From positions 124,001 to 188,000 of the forward strand of contig PDRY01000012.1 of NCBI GenBank assembly GCA_002748265.1: 64,000 bases of DNA, given 5' to 3'. Under the pieces are notes generated by a model that was not told where the DNA came from, searched no databases, and saw only the letters and a program-made list of their open reading frames with translations. The DNA comes from Rhodobacterales bacterium. Lineage in GTDB: Bacteria; Pseudomonadota; Alphaproteobacteria; Rhodobacterales; Rhodobacteraceae. The position numbers and the translations under genes were made by a program. Positions within the stretch are counted from its first letter, which is position 1. Each line of letters begins with the position of its first letter. Below, piece by piece: positions 1-8,465 of this stretch.

Positions 1-55
1 CCGCGGCGATCCGCTCTTCCAGAGCTTTGAGCCGCTCGGCATCCGTTTCGGGCAT
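1..55 (-). CDS. atpI: Probable AtpI (F0F1 ATP synthase subunit I), N-terminus only
   Basis: Only the first 18 codons lie in the window; the gene runs off the left edge. The visible N-terminus reads MPETDAERLKALEERIAA, a charged, helix-prone start with an ERLKALEERI pattern. Rhodobacterales AtpI proteins begin with this kind of short acidic/basic helix before their two membrane segments, and I recall atpI heading an atp operon in this group, but the membrane part is not visible. The gene diverges from the ArsR gene, leaving about 200 bases of shared promoter region. The name is an inference from 18 residues and gene direction; another protein with a coiled N-terminus is possible. Confidence 0.4.
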   Translation of the reverse strand, partial: MPETDAERLKALEERIAA

Positions 56-204
56 TGCAGTCGCACCAGTTCCGTTCACCGCAGGAGGTACGGCGCAGGG
101 CGAACCGAGTCAAGCGCACAGACGCGAAAGCCATCCGATTGAAAAATATAACGATTTACCAGCGAAAGCCTTTCAACATGCACTGTTGGCGCTCACAACG
201 ATAT

Positions 205-220
205 TCAACCAGATGGTTGA
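205..220. promoter_or_regulatory. Perfect inverted repeat, probable ArsR operator
   Basis: Two 7-base arms, TCAACCA and TGGTTGA, are separated by GA, about 32 bases before the ArsR start codon. Sites of the TCAACCA-N2-TGGTTGA type are familiar in front of ArsR/SdpR-type autoregulators in proteobacteria, so autoregulation is the likely role. The flanks (ATAT on the left) are AT-rich compared with the surroundings, as expected for a promoter. Confidence 0.7.
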
Positions 221-252
221 CCAACCTGCCGGGATGGCGTTGAAGCAGCGCC

Positions 253-657
253 ATGGCTGACACGCTCGACACCACCTTCGCCGCCCTTGCGGACCCAACC
301 CGAAGAGCGATTCTGGCGATGTTGTTAGAGGACGACATGGCCGTGACGGATGTCGCGACGCCGTTCCAGATGTCTCTGGCCGCGATTTCCAAGCACCTGA
401 ACGTGCTGACGGCGGCGGGCCTCATCAGTCAGGAGAAACGCGGCCGCGTGAAATGGTGCAAGCTGGAGCCCGACGCCCTGCGCGCGGCAAGCACGTGGAT
501 GCTGGGCTTCGGGCAGTTCAACCCCGAAGACCTGGACGCCCTGGAGGACGTCTTGCTGCGACTGGGATCAGAGAGCGAACTGGACGACGGCCAGAACGAT
601 CACGATGAGGCCGACAAGATAGATGATGGCACGCATGGGACTTCCCTCCAGTTGTGA
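253..657 (+). CDS. ArsR-family winged-helix transcriptional regulator
   Basis: This 134-residue protein has the ArsR fold: ALADPTRRAILAML near residues 11-24 and a recognition-helix segment SLAAISKHLNVLTAAGLI near 46-63, followed by a wing containing EKRGRVKWCKLEP. There is no metal-binding CxC in the recognition helix, so it is the SdpR-like, non-metal type. Family members are usually about 105-110 residues. The last 25 or so are acidic and low in structure (ELDDGQNDHDEADKIDD) and lie antisense to a small gene. Such regulators are usually followed by an SRPBCC/AHSA1 gene on the same strand, and none is present here. A clear operator precedes it. Family assignment is secure; its target is unknown. 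Confidence 0.85.
   Translation: MADTLDTTFAALADPTRRAILAMLLEDDMAVTDVATPFQMSLAAISKHLNVLTAAGLISQEKRGRVKWCKLEPDALRAASTWMLGFGQFNPEDLDALEDVLLRLGSESELDDGQNDHDEADKIDDGTHGTSLQL
568..636 (-). CDS. 22-residue single-pass membrane peptide
   Basis: A 22-codon reading frame encodes MRAIIYLVGLIVIVLAVVQF plus AL, one continuous hydrophobic helix. It has a near-perfect ribosome binding site (GGAGGGAA, 8 bases before ATG). Many alphaproteobacteria carry tiny genes of the MRxIIYLVGLIVIV type, which supports a real gene. It is antisense to the last 23 codons of the ArsR gene, so the two transcripts would be complementary at their 3' ends. A longer in-frame version from 771 exists but has no ribosome binding site and an unconvincing N-terminus. 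Function unknown. Confidence 0.6.
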   Translation of the reverse strand: MRAIIYLVGLIVIVLAVVQFAL

Positions 658-750
658 GGCGTTCAGATAGCGCCTTAGGGCGTCATTGTCAGGGGGCCTT
701 GGCTGGCCCATAGTCGCCCCACTGTAACCGAAACTCGGTGAGTTCGCGCC

Positions 751-1221
751 ATGAAAGTTGTTCGCCACCATCCCGCACAGCTGATCTTGGCCGAGCGGCC
801 CCTTGTTTGGGCCGCGTTTGGGTTTTTCGGGACCATGGCTTTTGCGACGGCCGCGGTGCTGACTTTCGGAGAAGGTGTGTTCGTCAGTCTCGCTCTTGCT
901 GCGGGCGCGATCTTTTGGGCGCTGATCTCATCGCTCATCATTCAGCGGGTCCAGGTCATCTTTAACCGGGAGACGGGAAAAGTGCGGCTGCGGCGGCGCT
1001 CTGCCTGGTCCTATCAGGAACAGATCCTTCCTCTGGCCGAAGTCGCCTCGGTTCTGCGTGTGGGCGACAGATCGGATGGGACGACCGTCTACCGCTATGA
1101 GCTGGTGATGACCGACGGGCGCCAGCTCCCCATTGAGGAAAGCTTCACCAATGTCGGGCGCCCGCAATCCGTCGCCGACACAGTGAACGCCTGGCTTGAC
1201 TCGCGTGGGCCCGCCGCCTAA
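751..1221 (+). CDS. Small membrane protein with two helices and a PH-like tail
   Basis: This 156-residue protein has two hydrophobic segments (about 19-40 and 44-65) followed by a basic loop (VRLRRRSAW) and a soluble beta-rich tail containing DGRQLPIEES. The layout resembles small inner-membrane proteins with a bacterial PH-like domain, but I cannot assign a family by eye. It stands alone between the ArsR gene and ffh, and a good terminator follows it. The ribosome binding site is weak (GGTGAG). It is probably expressed as a single gene. Function unknown. Confidence 0.65.
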   Translation: MKVVRHHPAQLILAERPLVWAAFGFFGTMAFATAAVLTFGEGVFVSLALAAGAIFWALISSLIIQRVQVIFNRETGKVRLRRRSAWSYQEQILPLAEVASVLRVGDRSDGTTVYRYELVMTDGRQLPIEESFTNVGRPQSVADTVNAWLDSRGPAA

Positions 1222-1235
1222 ATCCGGCCCAACAC

Positions 1236-1255
1236 CCGGAAGCCCTGTCTTCCGG
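1236..1255. repeat. Small stem-loop after the membrane-protein gene
   Basis: A 7-bp stem (CCGGAAG/CTTCCGG) with loop CCCTGT lies 15 bases after the stop codon. No T-run follows, so it is more likely an RNA-stability element than a full terminator. Confidence 0.35.
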
Positions 1256-1277
1256 TCCTGCGCTCATGCAGGATCGC

Positions 1278-1313
1278 CCCCCGTCAGCGCGATGCGCCCA
1301 CGGGGGCATTTTT
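1278..1313 (+). terminator. Rho-independent terminator upstream of ffh
   Basis: A 7-bp stem (CCCCCGT/ACGGGGG) is followed by CATTTTT. It would end the preceding membrane-protein transcript and insulate ffh, which must then have its promoter within about 60 bases of its start codon. Confidence 0.75.
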
Positions 1314-1375
1314 GATATTCGGCGCTGCGTGCCCATCTAGGACACAGGCGCAACAACACCGGAGGCGACGGCCCC

Positions 1376-2887
<1,512 letters not shown>

Positions 2888-2892
2888 TCCCC

Positions 2893-3393
2893 GTGACGCC
2901 GATCATCCCTGAAACCCTGCGCACCGCGCGCCTGACACTGCGAATGCCCGTCGAATCCGATCTGGAGCCGATGGTGGAATTCTACGCGTCCGAACGCTCG
3001 GCCATGGCCATGGGGCCCCTGACCCGCGCAAAAGCCTTTACCGGCTTTTGCGTTGAGGTCGCGCATTGGCACCAGAAGGGATTTGGCAACTACACGATCA
3101 CGTTGGGGGACACCTCCATCGGCCAGTGTGGCATCTGGCAGCCCGAAGGCTGGGACGAAGCCGAGGTAGGCTGGTTGCTGTGGGATGGCTTTGAGGGCAA
3201 CGGCTACGCAACCGAAGCGGCTCAAGCGGTGCTGGACATGGTGGCGGAGAAAGGCAGGCAGCCGCCCGTCAGCTACATCACCCGTGAGAACGCCGCCTCC
3301 AAAGCCGTCGCGACCCGGCTGGGCGCCGCCTTTGAGGCCCCGCACCCCCGCTGGGCAGACATGGAAATCTGGCGCCACCGGGGGGCTGCGTGA
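2893..3393 (+). CDS. GNAT acetyltransferase 1 (RimJ/RimL-like)
   Basis: A 166-residue GNAT protein of the RimJ/RimL type: ETLRTARLTLRMP at the N-terminus, the strand motif EVGWLLWDGFEGNGYATEAA near 91-110 holding the acetyl-CoA loop, and SYITRENAASKAVATRLGA near the end. It starts with GTG only 5 bases after the ffh stop, so it is translated from the ffh message. Its sequence is closest to the second half of the fused GNAT gene further down (shared W-QP-W, GWLLWDG, GYA-EAA), which suggests duplication. The substrate is unknown. Confidence 0.85.
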   Translation: MTPIIPETLRTARLTLRMPVESDLEPMVEFYASERSAMAMGPLTRAKAFTGFCVEVAHWHQKGFGNYTITLGDTSIGQCGIWQPEGWDEAEVGWLLWDGFEGNGYATEAAQAVLDMVAEKGRQPPVSYITRENAASKAVATRLGAAFEAPHPRWADMEIWRHRGAA

Positions 3394-3431
3394 TGCGCAT
3401 TCTCATCACCGGCCTGGAGGCGCAACGATGA
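3393..3431 (+). CDS. 12-codon micro-ORF linking two GNAT genes
   Basis: The reading frame MRILITGLEAQR starts on an ATG that shares its A with the TGA of GNAT 1 (TGATG) and ends on a TGA that overlaps the ATG of GNAT 2 (ATGA). It thus fills exactly the only gap in an otherwise overlapping gene series and carries the GGAGG ribosome binding site of GNAT 2 within its own codons. Whether the peptide matters or only the coupling of translation is unknown; it may also be chance. Confidence 0.35.
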   Translation: MRILITGLEAQR

Positions 3432-3958
3432 CCGGCCAGACGCTTCACACCCCGGTCCTGGAGACCGAGCGCCTGACGCTGCGCGCGCCCGGGGCAGCCG
3501 ATATGGATGCCATGCTGGGCTTTCTGAAATCGGATTTCGCTGTCTTCTATGGCGGACCGATGAGCGATTCGGATGCCTGGAACAAATTTGCCAGCTATGC
3601 CGGACAGTGGCTGCTGCGCGGATACGGCTTCTTTGCGGTCACGCTGAAATCCACCGGCGAAACCGTGGGCATGGCGGGCCCGCACCACCCCGCGCACTTC
3701 CCCGAGCCAGAAATGTCCTGGCTGCTGACCGACCCGCGCCATGAGGGCAAAGGCTATGCCACCGAGGCCTGCCGCGCGGTGCTCAGCCACCTGTTCCAGG
3801 ATCTCGGTTGGACCTCCGTGGTCAGCTATATCGACACGGCCAACGCGGCCTCGCGGGCTCTGGCCCTGCGGCTTGGTGCGCGGCTGGATGCAGATGCGCA
3901 AAGCCCGCTGCCCGGCTGCGACGCCTATCGGCATCACCCGCAGGAGGGTGCCGCATGA
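3428..3958 (+). CDS. GNAT acetyltransferase 2
   Basis: A 176-residue GNAT protein with VLETERLTLRAP near the N-terminus, a WLLRGYGFFAV strand near 61-71, PEPEMSWLLTD near 92-102, and the acetyl-CoA loop RHEGKGYATEACRAV near 104-118; SYIDTANAASRALALRLGA follows. The ATG chosen here has a GGAGG site 8 bases upstream and matches the start of its relatives. It overlaps the next gene by ATGA. Its pattern (YGGPMS, Q-WLLRGYG) groups it with GNAT 3 and with the first half of the fused gene rather than with GNAT 1. Substrate unknown. Confidence 0.85.
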   Translation: MTGQTLHTPVLETERLTLRAPGAADMDAMLGFLKSDFAVFYGGPMSDSDAWNKFASYAGQWLLRGYGFFAVTLKSTGETVGMAGPHHPAHFPEPEMSWLLTDPRHEGKGYATEACRAVLSHLFQDLGWTSVVSYIDTANAASRALALRLGARLDADAQSPLPGCDAYRHHPQEGAA

Positions 3959-4473
3959 CGACCCTCTCGGTTACGATCCCCACGTTGCAGACCGAACGCC
4001 TGACGCTGCGCGCGCAGTCCGAAGCCGACGTGCCCGCGATGGAGGCGTTCTTCTCATCGGACCGGTCGCGGTTTGTCGGCGGCCCGGTGGAGCCGTCTCA
4101 AGTTTGGGGCAAGATGGCTGGGGCGCTCGGCCACTGGGCCCTGCGCGGCTATGGCATCTGGGCGATTGAAGTCGAAGGCCAAACCGCAGGCTGGACCGGC
4201 GTCATTTGCCCCCCCGACTGGCCCGAGCCCGAACTGGGCTGGGGCGTCTATGAGGGGTTCGAGGGCAAAGGGCTGGCCTATGAAGCCGCTCTGACCGCGC
4301 GCCGCTATGCCGCGAAAGAATGGGGCCTCACGCCGATCATTTCGCTGATCGACCCGGCCAACACCCGCTCCGCCAAGCTGGCAGAGCGGCTGGGCGCCGT
4401 GCCCGAAGACGACACGATCATTCGAGGCACCCCGTGCCGGATCTGGCGTCACCCGGCGGAGGTTTCGGCATGA
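3955..4473 (+). CDS. GNAT acetyltransferase 3
   Basis: A 172-residue GNAT protein. LQTERLTLRAQ opens the domain, FVGGPVEP near 40-47 and HWALRGYGIWAIE near 60-72 match GNAT 2, and PEPELGWGVYEGFEGKGLAYEA near 90-111 holds the acetyl-CoA loop, with GLAYEA in place of the GYATEA seen in its neighbours. It begins on the ATGA overlap with GNAT 2 and ends on another with the fused GNAT gene, so the whole series must be translated in a coupled way. Substrate unknown. Confidence 0.85.
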   Translation: MTTLSVTIPTLQTERLTLRAQSEADVPAMEAFFSSDRSRFVGGPVEPSQVWGKMAGALGHWALRGYGIWAIEVEGQTAGWTGVICPPDWPEPELGWGVYEGFEGKGLAYEAALTARRYAAKEWGLTPIISLIDPANTRSAKLAERLGAVPEDDTIIRGTPCRIWRHPAEVSA

Positions 4474-5480
4474 TCCCCGTGATCGCAACCGAGCGCCTGA
4501 TCCTGCGCGGCCCCAGCGTTGAGGATTTCGACGTGATCGCCCGGTTCATGGGCTCGGAGCGGGCACGCTTTGTCGGCGGGCCGCTGGAGCGCGATGCGGC
4601 CTGGAACGGCCTGGCCGCAAATGCCGGACAATGGCACCTGCGCGGCTATGGCATCTGGCAGATCGAGCGCCGTGAGGACGGCGCTCTGATCGGGCGCACC
4701 GGGATCTATCACCCCGAAAACTGGCCCGGGCCAGAGCTGACATGGGCGCTCTACGATGCCGCGTTCGAGGGGCATGGGTATGCCGAAGAGGCCGCCCGCG
4801 CGGCCCGCAAAGCCGCTGAGGCCTTTGGGCTGACCCGCCTTGCGTCACACGTGATCCCCGGAAATGCCGCCTCCCAGGCGCTCGCCGTGCAGCTGGGCGC
4901 ACAAGACGAAGGCGTGCAGGACACGCCCCACGGCCCGATGCAGCGCTTCCGGCACCCCGCGCCCGACGCGCCCATCGTCCCCGAGGAGATCGAGACCGGT
5001 CGCCTGATCCTGCGCCGCCCGCAGGACGCAGATCGCGCCGCCTATGTGGCGTTCTACACGTCGGATCGCTCGGCCATGGCGCTTGGTCCGTTCGATGCGG
5101 CCGGAGCGAGCCGGTTCTTTGATCAGGAAAAGGCCCTTTGGGCCGACAAAGGATTCGGCATGCACACGCTTTTCGCCAAGAGCGCGCCCGACCAGCCCAT
5201 CGGCCTGGTCGGTGTCTGGCAGCCCGACGCCTGGCCGGAGCCCGAGCTCGGCTGGCTGCTGTGGGACGGCGCCGAAGGCAAAGGCTACGCGCAAGAAGCC
5301 GCCCGCGCCGTGCGCGATATCGTGTTTGCGGAAGGCTGGCCGACGCTCATCAGCTATATTGCCGATGACAATGCCCCCTCCATCGCGCTCGCGCGCCGTC
5401 TTGGCGCTGTGCGCGCAGCCGATCACCCGCGCACGCCCGACGCATCCGTCTGGCGCCACCGCCCGGAGCTTGCCGCATGA
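4470..5480 (+). CDS. Tandem GNAT acetyltransferase with two complete domains
   Basis: The 336-residue product contains two whole GNAT domains. The first (about 1-165) has IATERLILRGP, FVGGPLERD, HLRGYGIWQIE and EGHGYAEEAARAA and resembles GNAT 2 and 3. The second (about 172-336) has IETGRLILRRPQ, SDRSAMALGPF, PELGWLLWDGAEGKGYAQEAARAV and SYIADDNAPSIALARRLGA and resembles GNAT 1. Both acetyl-CoA loops look intact. I read it as a fusion of two paralogues within the series. The ATG overlaps the previous stop (ATGA). A longer in-frame version starting near 4320 would overlap GNAT 3 and is unlikely. Confidence 0.85.
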   Translation: MIPVIATERLILRGPSVEDFDVIARFMGSERARFVGGPLERDAAWNGLAANAGQWHLRGYGIWQIERREDGALIGRTGIYHPENWPGPELTWALYDAAFEGHGYAEEAARAARKAAEAFGLTRLASHVIPGNAASQALAVQLGAQDEGVQDTPHGPMQRFRHPAPDAPIVPEEIETGRLILRRPQDADRAAYVAFYTSDRSAMALGPFDAAGASRFFDQEKALWADKGFGMHTLFAKSAPDQPIGLVGVWQPDAWPEPELGWLLWDGAEGKGYAQEAARAVRDIVFAEGWPTLISYIADDNAPSIALARRLGAVRAADHPRTPDASVWRHRPELAA

Positions 5481-6028
5481 GCCCGATCCTGATCTCCGAG
5501 CGGCTCGTCATCCGCCGCCCCAAATCGAGCGACTGGCCCACTGTGCGCGAATTCCTGCTGTCGCCGCGCTCTGCCGCTGTCGGCATTCCGCGCAATGAGC
5601 GCGACGCATGGCTGTTTTTCTGCACCATTCTGGGCCACTGGGAGATGTGCGGCTTTGGCCTGTTCTCGGCCCTGTCCCGCGAAGACCAGACGCCGCTCGC
5701 CTTTGTCGGCCCGTGGTTCCCCGCCACCTGGCCCAAGCCCGAACTGGCCATCCACCTGTTCACCGAAAACGACGAAGGCCGCGGTCTGGGCAGCGAAGCG
5801 CTTCTCGCGACGCTGGCCCATCTCTTCGACGATCTGGGATGGTCTTCCATCGCGTCCTTCGCCGCCCGCGATAACATCCGGCAGCGCCGGTTGCTCGAGC
5901 GGCTCGGCGCGGTTCCCAAGCCGACCATCAAACCACCGCAAGACCCGCTGCGGGACGATCTGATCGCCTATTGCTTTGAACGCGCCGCCTTTAAGGCCAT
6001 CGTACAAGAGGATGCAGCCCATGACTGA
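5477..6028 (+). CDS. GNAT acetyltransferase (last of the series)
   Basis: A 183-residue GNAT protein, more divergent than the others: ISERLVIRRPKSSDW at the start, WEMCGFGLFSAL near 55-66, KPELAIHLFTENDEGRGLGSEALLATL with the acetyl-CoA loop, and SFAARDNIRQRRLLERLGA. The loop has GRGLGSEA in place of G-GYA-EA. It starts on an ATGA overlap with the fused gene, and its last 8 bases overlap the chorismate mutase gene. It is RimJ/RimL-like in type; the substrate is unknown. Confidence 0.85.
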   Translation: MSPILISERLVIRRPKSSDWPTVREFLLSPRSAAVGIPRNERDAWLFFCTILGHWEMCGFGLFSALSREDQTPLAFVGPWFPATWPKPELAIHLFTENDEGRGLGSEALLATLAHLFDDLGWSSIASFAARDNIRQRRLLERLGAVPKPTIKPPQDPLRDDLIAYCFERAAFKAIVQEDAAHD

Positions 6029-6317
6029 CGCCACCACCCGCGCCGCCGAGGTTCTGGCCGAGCATCGCGACAGCATCGATCGGCTGGACGCGATCCTCGT
6101 CTACACGCTGGGCGAGCGGTTCAAACACACCCAGGCCGTGGGGAAACTCAAGGCCGAACACGACCTTCCGCCCAGTGATCCGGCCCGCGAAAGCAGCCAG
6201 ATCGCGCGGCTTGAAGATTTGGCGCGCCGGGCCGATCTGGACCCGGAATTCGCCAAGGCCTTCCTGCAATTCATCATTCAGGAAGTCATCAAACACCACG
6301 AAAAACACCAATCCTGA
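6021..6317 (+). CDS. Chorismate mutase, AroQ type
   Basis: A stand-alone 98-residue all-helical chorismate mutase, which converts chorismate to prephenate for Phe/Tyr synthesis. The AroQ pattern is visible: HRDSIDRLDAILVYTLGERF near 15-34, then VGKLKAEHDLPPSDPARESSQIARL and a C-terminal helix with QFIIQEVIKHHE. The start used has a GAGG site 9 bases before ATG; an in-frame ATG three codons earlier abuts the same site and is less likely. It sits between the GNAT series and rpsP, an arrangement I associate with Rhodobacterales. Confidence 0.88.
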   Translation: MTDATTRAAEVLAEHRDSIDRLDAILVYTLGERFKHTQAVGKLKAEHDLPPSDPARESSQIARLEDLARRADLDPEFAKAFLQFIIQEVIKHHEKHQS

Positions 6318-6339
6318 GCCATTCAAAGGAGATTAACCC

Positions 6340-6747
6340 ATGGCTATGAAAATCCGTCTCGCCCGCGGCGGCTCCAAAAAGCGCCCCTTCTATCGCATCG
6401 TCGCCGCCGATTCGCGCATGCCGCGCGATGGCCGCTACATCGAAAAGCTCGGCACCTATAACCCGCTTCTGCCCAAGGACAGCGAAGACCGCGTCAAGAT
6501 GGACATGGAGCGCGTGCAGTACTGGCTGAACGAAGGCGCTCAGCCGACCGACCGTATCTCGCGGATGCTGGAAGCTGCCGGCGTTCTGGAGAAAAAAGAG
6601 CGTAACAACCCGAAGAAGGCCCAGCCTGGCCAAAAAGCCCAGGACCGCGCTGCCGAGAAAGCTGAAAAGGCGGCCGCCGCTGAAGAAGCTGCCAAGGAAG
6701 CCGAAGCGGCTCCGGCGGAAGAAGCTGAAGAGTCCTCCGAGGGCTAA
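6340..6747 (+). CDS. rpsP: 30S ribosomal protein S16
   Basis: S16 is an assembly protein of the 30S subunit. The core [20 protein letters not shown] and [15 protein letters not shown] is standard, and the conserved part ends near residue 85. The remaining 50 or so residues are an Ala/Glu/Lys-rich tail ([21 protein letters not shown]), longer than the roughly 80-90 residues of the E. coli protein; such tails are common in alphaproteobacterial S16. An AAAGGAG ribosome binding site precedes the ATG. A strong hairpin follows the stop. Confidence 0.98.
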   Translation: MAMKIRLARGGSKKRPFYRIVAADSRMPRDGRYIEKLGTYNPLLPKDSEDRVKMDMERVQYWLNEGAQPTDRISRMLEAAGVLEKKERNNPKKAQPGQKAQDRAAEKAEKAAAAEEAAKEAEAAPAEEAEESSEG

Positions 6748-6754
6748 GCTGTTA

Positions 6755-6778
6755 GGGGGAGGGTTCGCGCCCTCCCCC
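6755..6778. promoter_or_regulatory. Strong intergenic hairpin after rpsP
   Basis: A 9-bp GC stem (GGGGGAGGG/CCCTCCCCC) with loop TTCGCG lies 7 bases after the rpsP stop. No T-run follows, so it is probably an RNA processing or 3'-end protection element that lets rpsP be made at a higher level than the modification enzymes downstream. Confidence 0.6.
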
Positions 6779-6798
6779 CTCATCAAGGAGCGCAGATC

Positions 6799-6933
6799 AT
6801 GCGTTTTCTGTTTATCCTCGCTGTCTTGGCCGCCGGGTTCTTTGGCGGCATGATGTGGGAAAGCTTCGCCGCGTCCGATGCCTGCCTCGATTCGGGCGGC
6901 ACGATGGTCGACGGTCTGTGTGAGCACGACTGA
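6799..6933 (+). CDS. 44-residue secreted or membrane peptide between rpsP and rimM
   Basis: The frame begins [20 protein letters not shown] (one hydrophobic helix, signal-anchor-like) and continues with a short tail holding two cysteines in a [14 protein letters not shown] pattern. It has an AAGGAG site 8 bases upstream of the ATG, and its TGA overlaps the rimM ATG (TGATG), so it fits exactly into the operon. The two cysteines spaced by 11 residues would lie on the outer side of the membrane if the helix is a signal anchor. Function unknown. The perfect fit and ribosome binding site make it a real gene in my view. Confidence 0.72.
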   Translation: MRFLFILAVLAAGFFGGMMWESFAASDACLDSGGTMVDGLCEHD

Positions 6934-7442
6934 TGGCTGAGGATCGCATCACCCTGGGCCAGATCGGCGGCGCATTCGGCGTGCGCGGAGAACTGCGGCT
7001 CAAGAGCTTTTGCGCCGACCCCGACGCAATCGCGGATTACGGCCCGTTCCAGTTGGATAACGGGCGCGAGGTTGCGACGCTTGTCCTGACCGGACGCATC
7101 AAGGGCGGCTTTTCGGCCCGGATGGATGGCGTGACCACCAAAGAGGAAGCCGACGCGCTCAAGGGCGTGCGCCTGTCGGTGCCGCGCAGCGTGCTGCCCG
7201 AGCTTCCCGATGACGAATTCTATCACTCCGATCTGATCGGGCTGGAGATCATGGACGCAGGCGGGGCCCTTCTGGGCCGCGTCAAGGCCGTCCACGATCA
7301 CGGCGCCGGAGATCTGCTGGAAGTGATCCCGCAAAACGGCAGCGCGACCGTGCTGCTGCCCTTCACCAAAGAGGCCGTTCCAACCGTCGATCTGAGCGCA
7401 GGACGGCTCATCGCTGATCCGCCCGAAGGCCTGTTCCCGTGA
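6933..7442 (+). CDS. rimM: 16S rRNA processing protein RimM
   Basis: RimM assists 30S head maturation and binds S19. The 169 residues show the N-terminal barrel ([21 protein letters not shown] near 6-26) and the C-terminal PRC-barrel domain ([36 protein letters not shown] near 96-131, then [15 protein letters not shown]). The order rpsP-rimM-trmD-rplS is the classical one. It starts on a TGATG overlap with the small gene upstream and ends on a GTGA overlap with trmD, so translation is coupled. Confidence 0.95.
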   Translation: MAEDRITLGQIGGAFGVRGELRLKSFCADPDAIADYGPFQLDNGREVATLVLTGRIKGGFSARMDGVTTKEEADALKGVRLSVPRSVLPELPDDEFYHSDLIGLEIMDAGGALLGRVKAVHDHGAGDLLEVIPQNGSATVLLPFTKEAVPTVDLSAGRLIADPPEGLFP

Positions 7443-8230
7443 GCAAAACGCCCGCTTCCCGTGCGCTTGGCCGCAAGACCGTGACGGTCAGTGCCAAGCC
7501 GCGCGATCTGATGGCCGAGGACCGCCTGGCCGGGGTGTGGACGGCGCGAATCGTGACGCTTTTTCCCGATGCCTTCCCCGGCATCCTGGGCGAAAGCCTG
7601 ACCGGCCGCGCCCTGCGCGAGGGTCTTTGGCAGCTTGAAACCACCGATCTACGTGCCCATGGCGTAGGCAAGCACCGCAATGTCGATGATACCCCCGCTG
7701 GCGGCGGCGCGGGTATGGTGCTGCGCGCTGATGTCGTGGCCGATGCCCTACGCGCCGGACCAATGCCGGGGCCGCTCCTGTATCTGAGCCCGCGCGGGCG
7801 CGTTTTCGATCAGGCCATGGCACGCGATCTGGCCGCGGGGCCGGGCTGCACGCTGCTCTGCGGGCGCTTCGAGGGCGTGGATCAGCGGGTTCTGGACGCC
7901 TTCGGCGCGACCGAAGTGTCGATCGGGGATTATGTGCTCACCGGCGGCGAGCTGGCCGCGCAGGTCCTGATCGACGCAACGGTGCGCCTGTTGCCCGGCG
8001 TGCTGGGCAATGAGGCTTCGACCGAAGAGGAAAGCCACTCCGCCGGGCTGTTGGAGCACCCGCAATACACCCGCCCCCCCGAATGGGAGGGCCGCGCGAT
8101 TCCCGAGGTGCTGCTTTCGGGGCATCACGGAAAGATCGAGGCATGGCGCCGCGAGCAGGCTGAAAAGCTGACCCAGGAACGCCGCCCGGATCTGTGGGCA
8201 CGGCGCACGGCACATAACGCCAAAGACTGA
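7439..8230 (+). CDS. trmD: tRNA (guanine-N1)-methyltransferase TrmD
   Basis: TrmD uses S-adenosylmethionine to make m1G37 in tRNAs read with a G at position 36. The SPOUT knot motifs are clear: [34 protein letters not shown] and [20 protein letters not shown]. The GTG start overlaps the rimM stop (GTGA). The enzyme domain proper ([15 protein letters not shown]) begins near residue 33, so there is a basic 30-residue N-terminal extension. An internal ATG at residue 25 would shorten it, but the overlap favours the GTG. Confidence 0.96.
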   Translation: MSKTPASRALGRKTVTVSAKPRDLMAEDRLAGVWTARIVTLFPDAFPGILGESLTGRALREGLWQLETTDLRAHGVGKHRNVDDTPAGGGAGMVLRADVVADALRAGPMPGPLLYLSPRGRVFDQAMARDLAAGPGCTLLCGRFEGVDQRVLDAFGATEVSIGDYVLTGGELAAQVLIDATVRLLPGVLGNEASTEEESHSAGLLEHPQYTRPPEWEGRAIPEVLLSGHHGKIEAWRREQAEKLTQERRPDLWARRTAHNAKD

Positions 8231-8465
8231 CCCGCTTGGCGCGAAATCTCTTGCGCTTTGGGCCGGGATCTGGTTTTTCCCGCCTGTTCCCTGGGCGATT
8301 CCGCTTCGGGGCCATTTGTGCTTCGCATCTGGTCCGGCGCTGCCTTGGTGCAAAACGACAAACGACGACCTGAACTCTCCTGCGGGCTAGGACCCGAACG
8401 AAGACATGGAGCTCTGGGGCCGCATCACCTTCGCGGAACAACCGCGAGCAGATAGGAGAGATCAG
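8231..8465 (+). promoter_or_regulatory. 235-base leader region before rplS
   Basis: This is the only sizeable gap inside the trmD-rplS-rpmE stretch. It has no credible gene on either strand. It is long enough to hold a promoter and an untranslated leader for rplS; I see short GC arms (TTCGCGGAAC/ACCGCGAG just before the AGGAGA ribosome binding site) but no named leader motif I could confirm by eye. Confidence 0.4.

Noticed and set aside
8231-8465. A gene or named ribosomal leader motif before rplS
   Set aside because: Open frames are short and lack start signals; no leader structure could be matched with confidence by eye.
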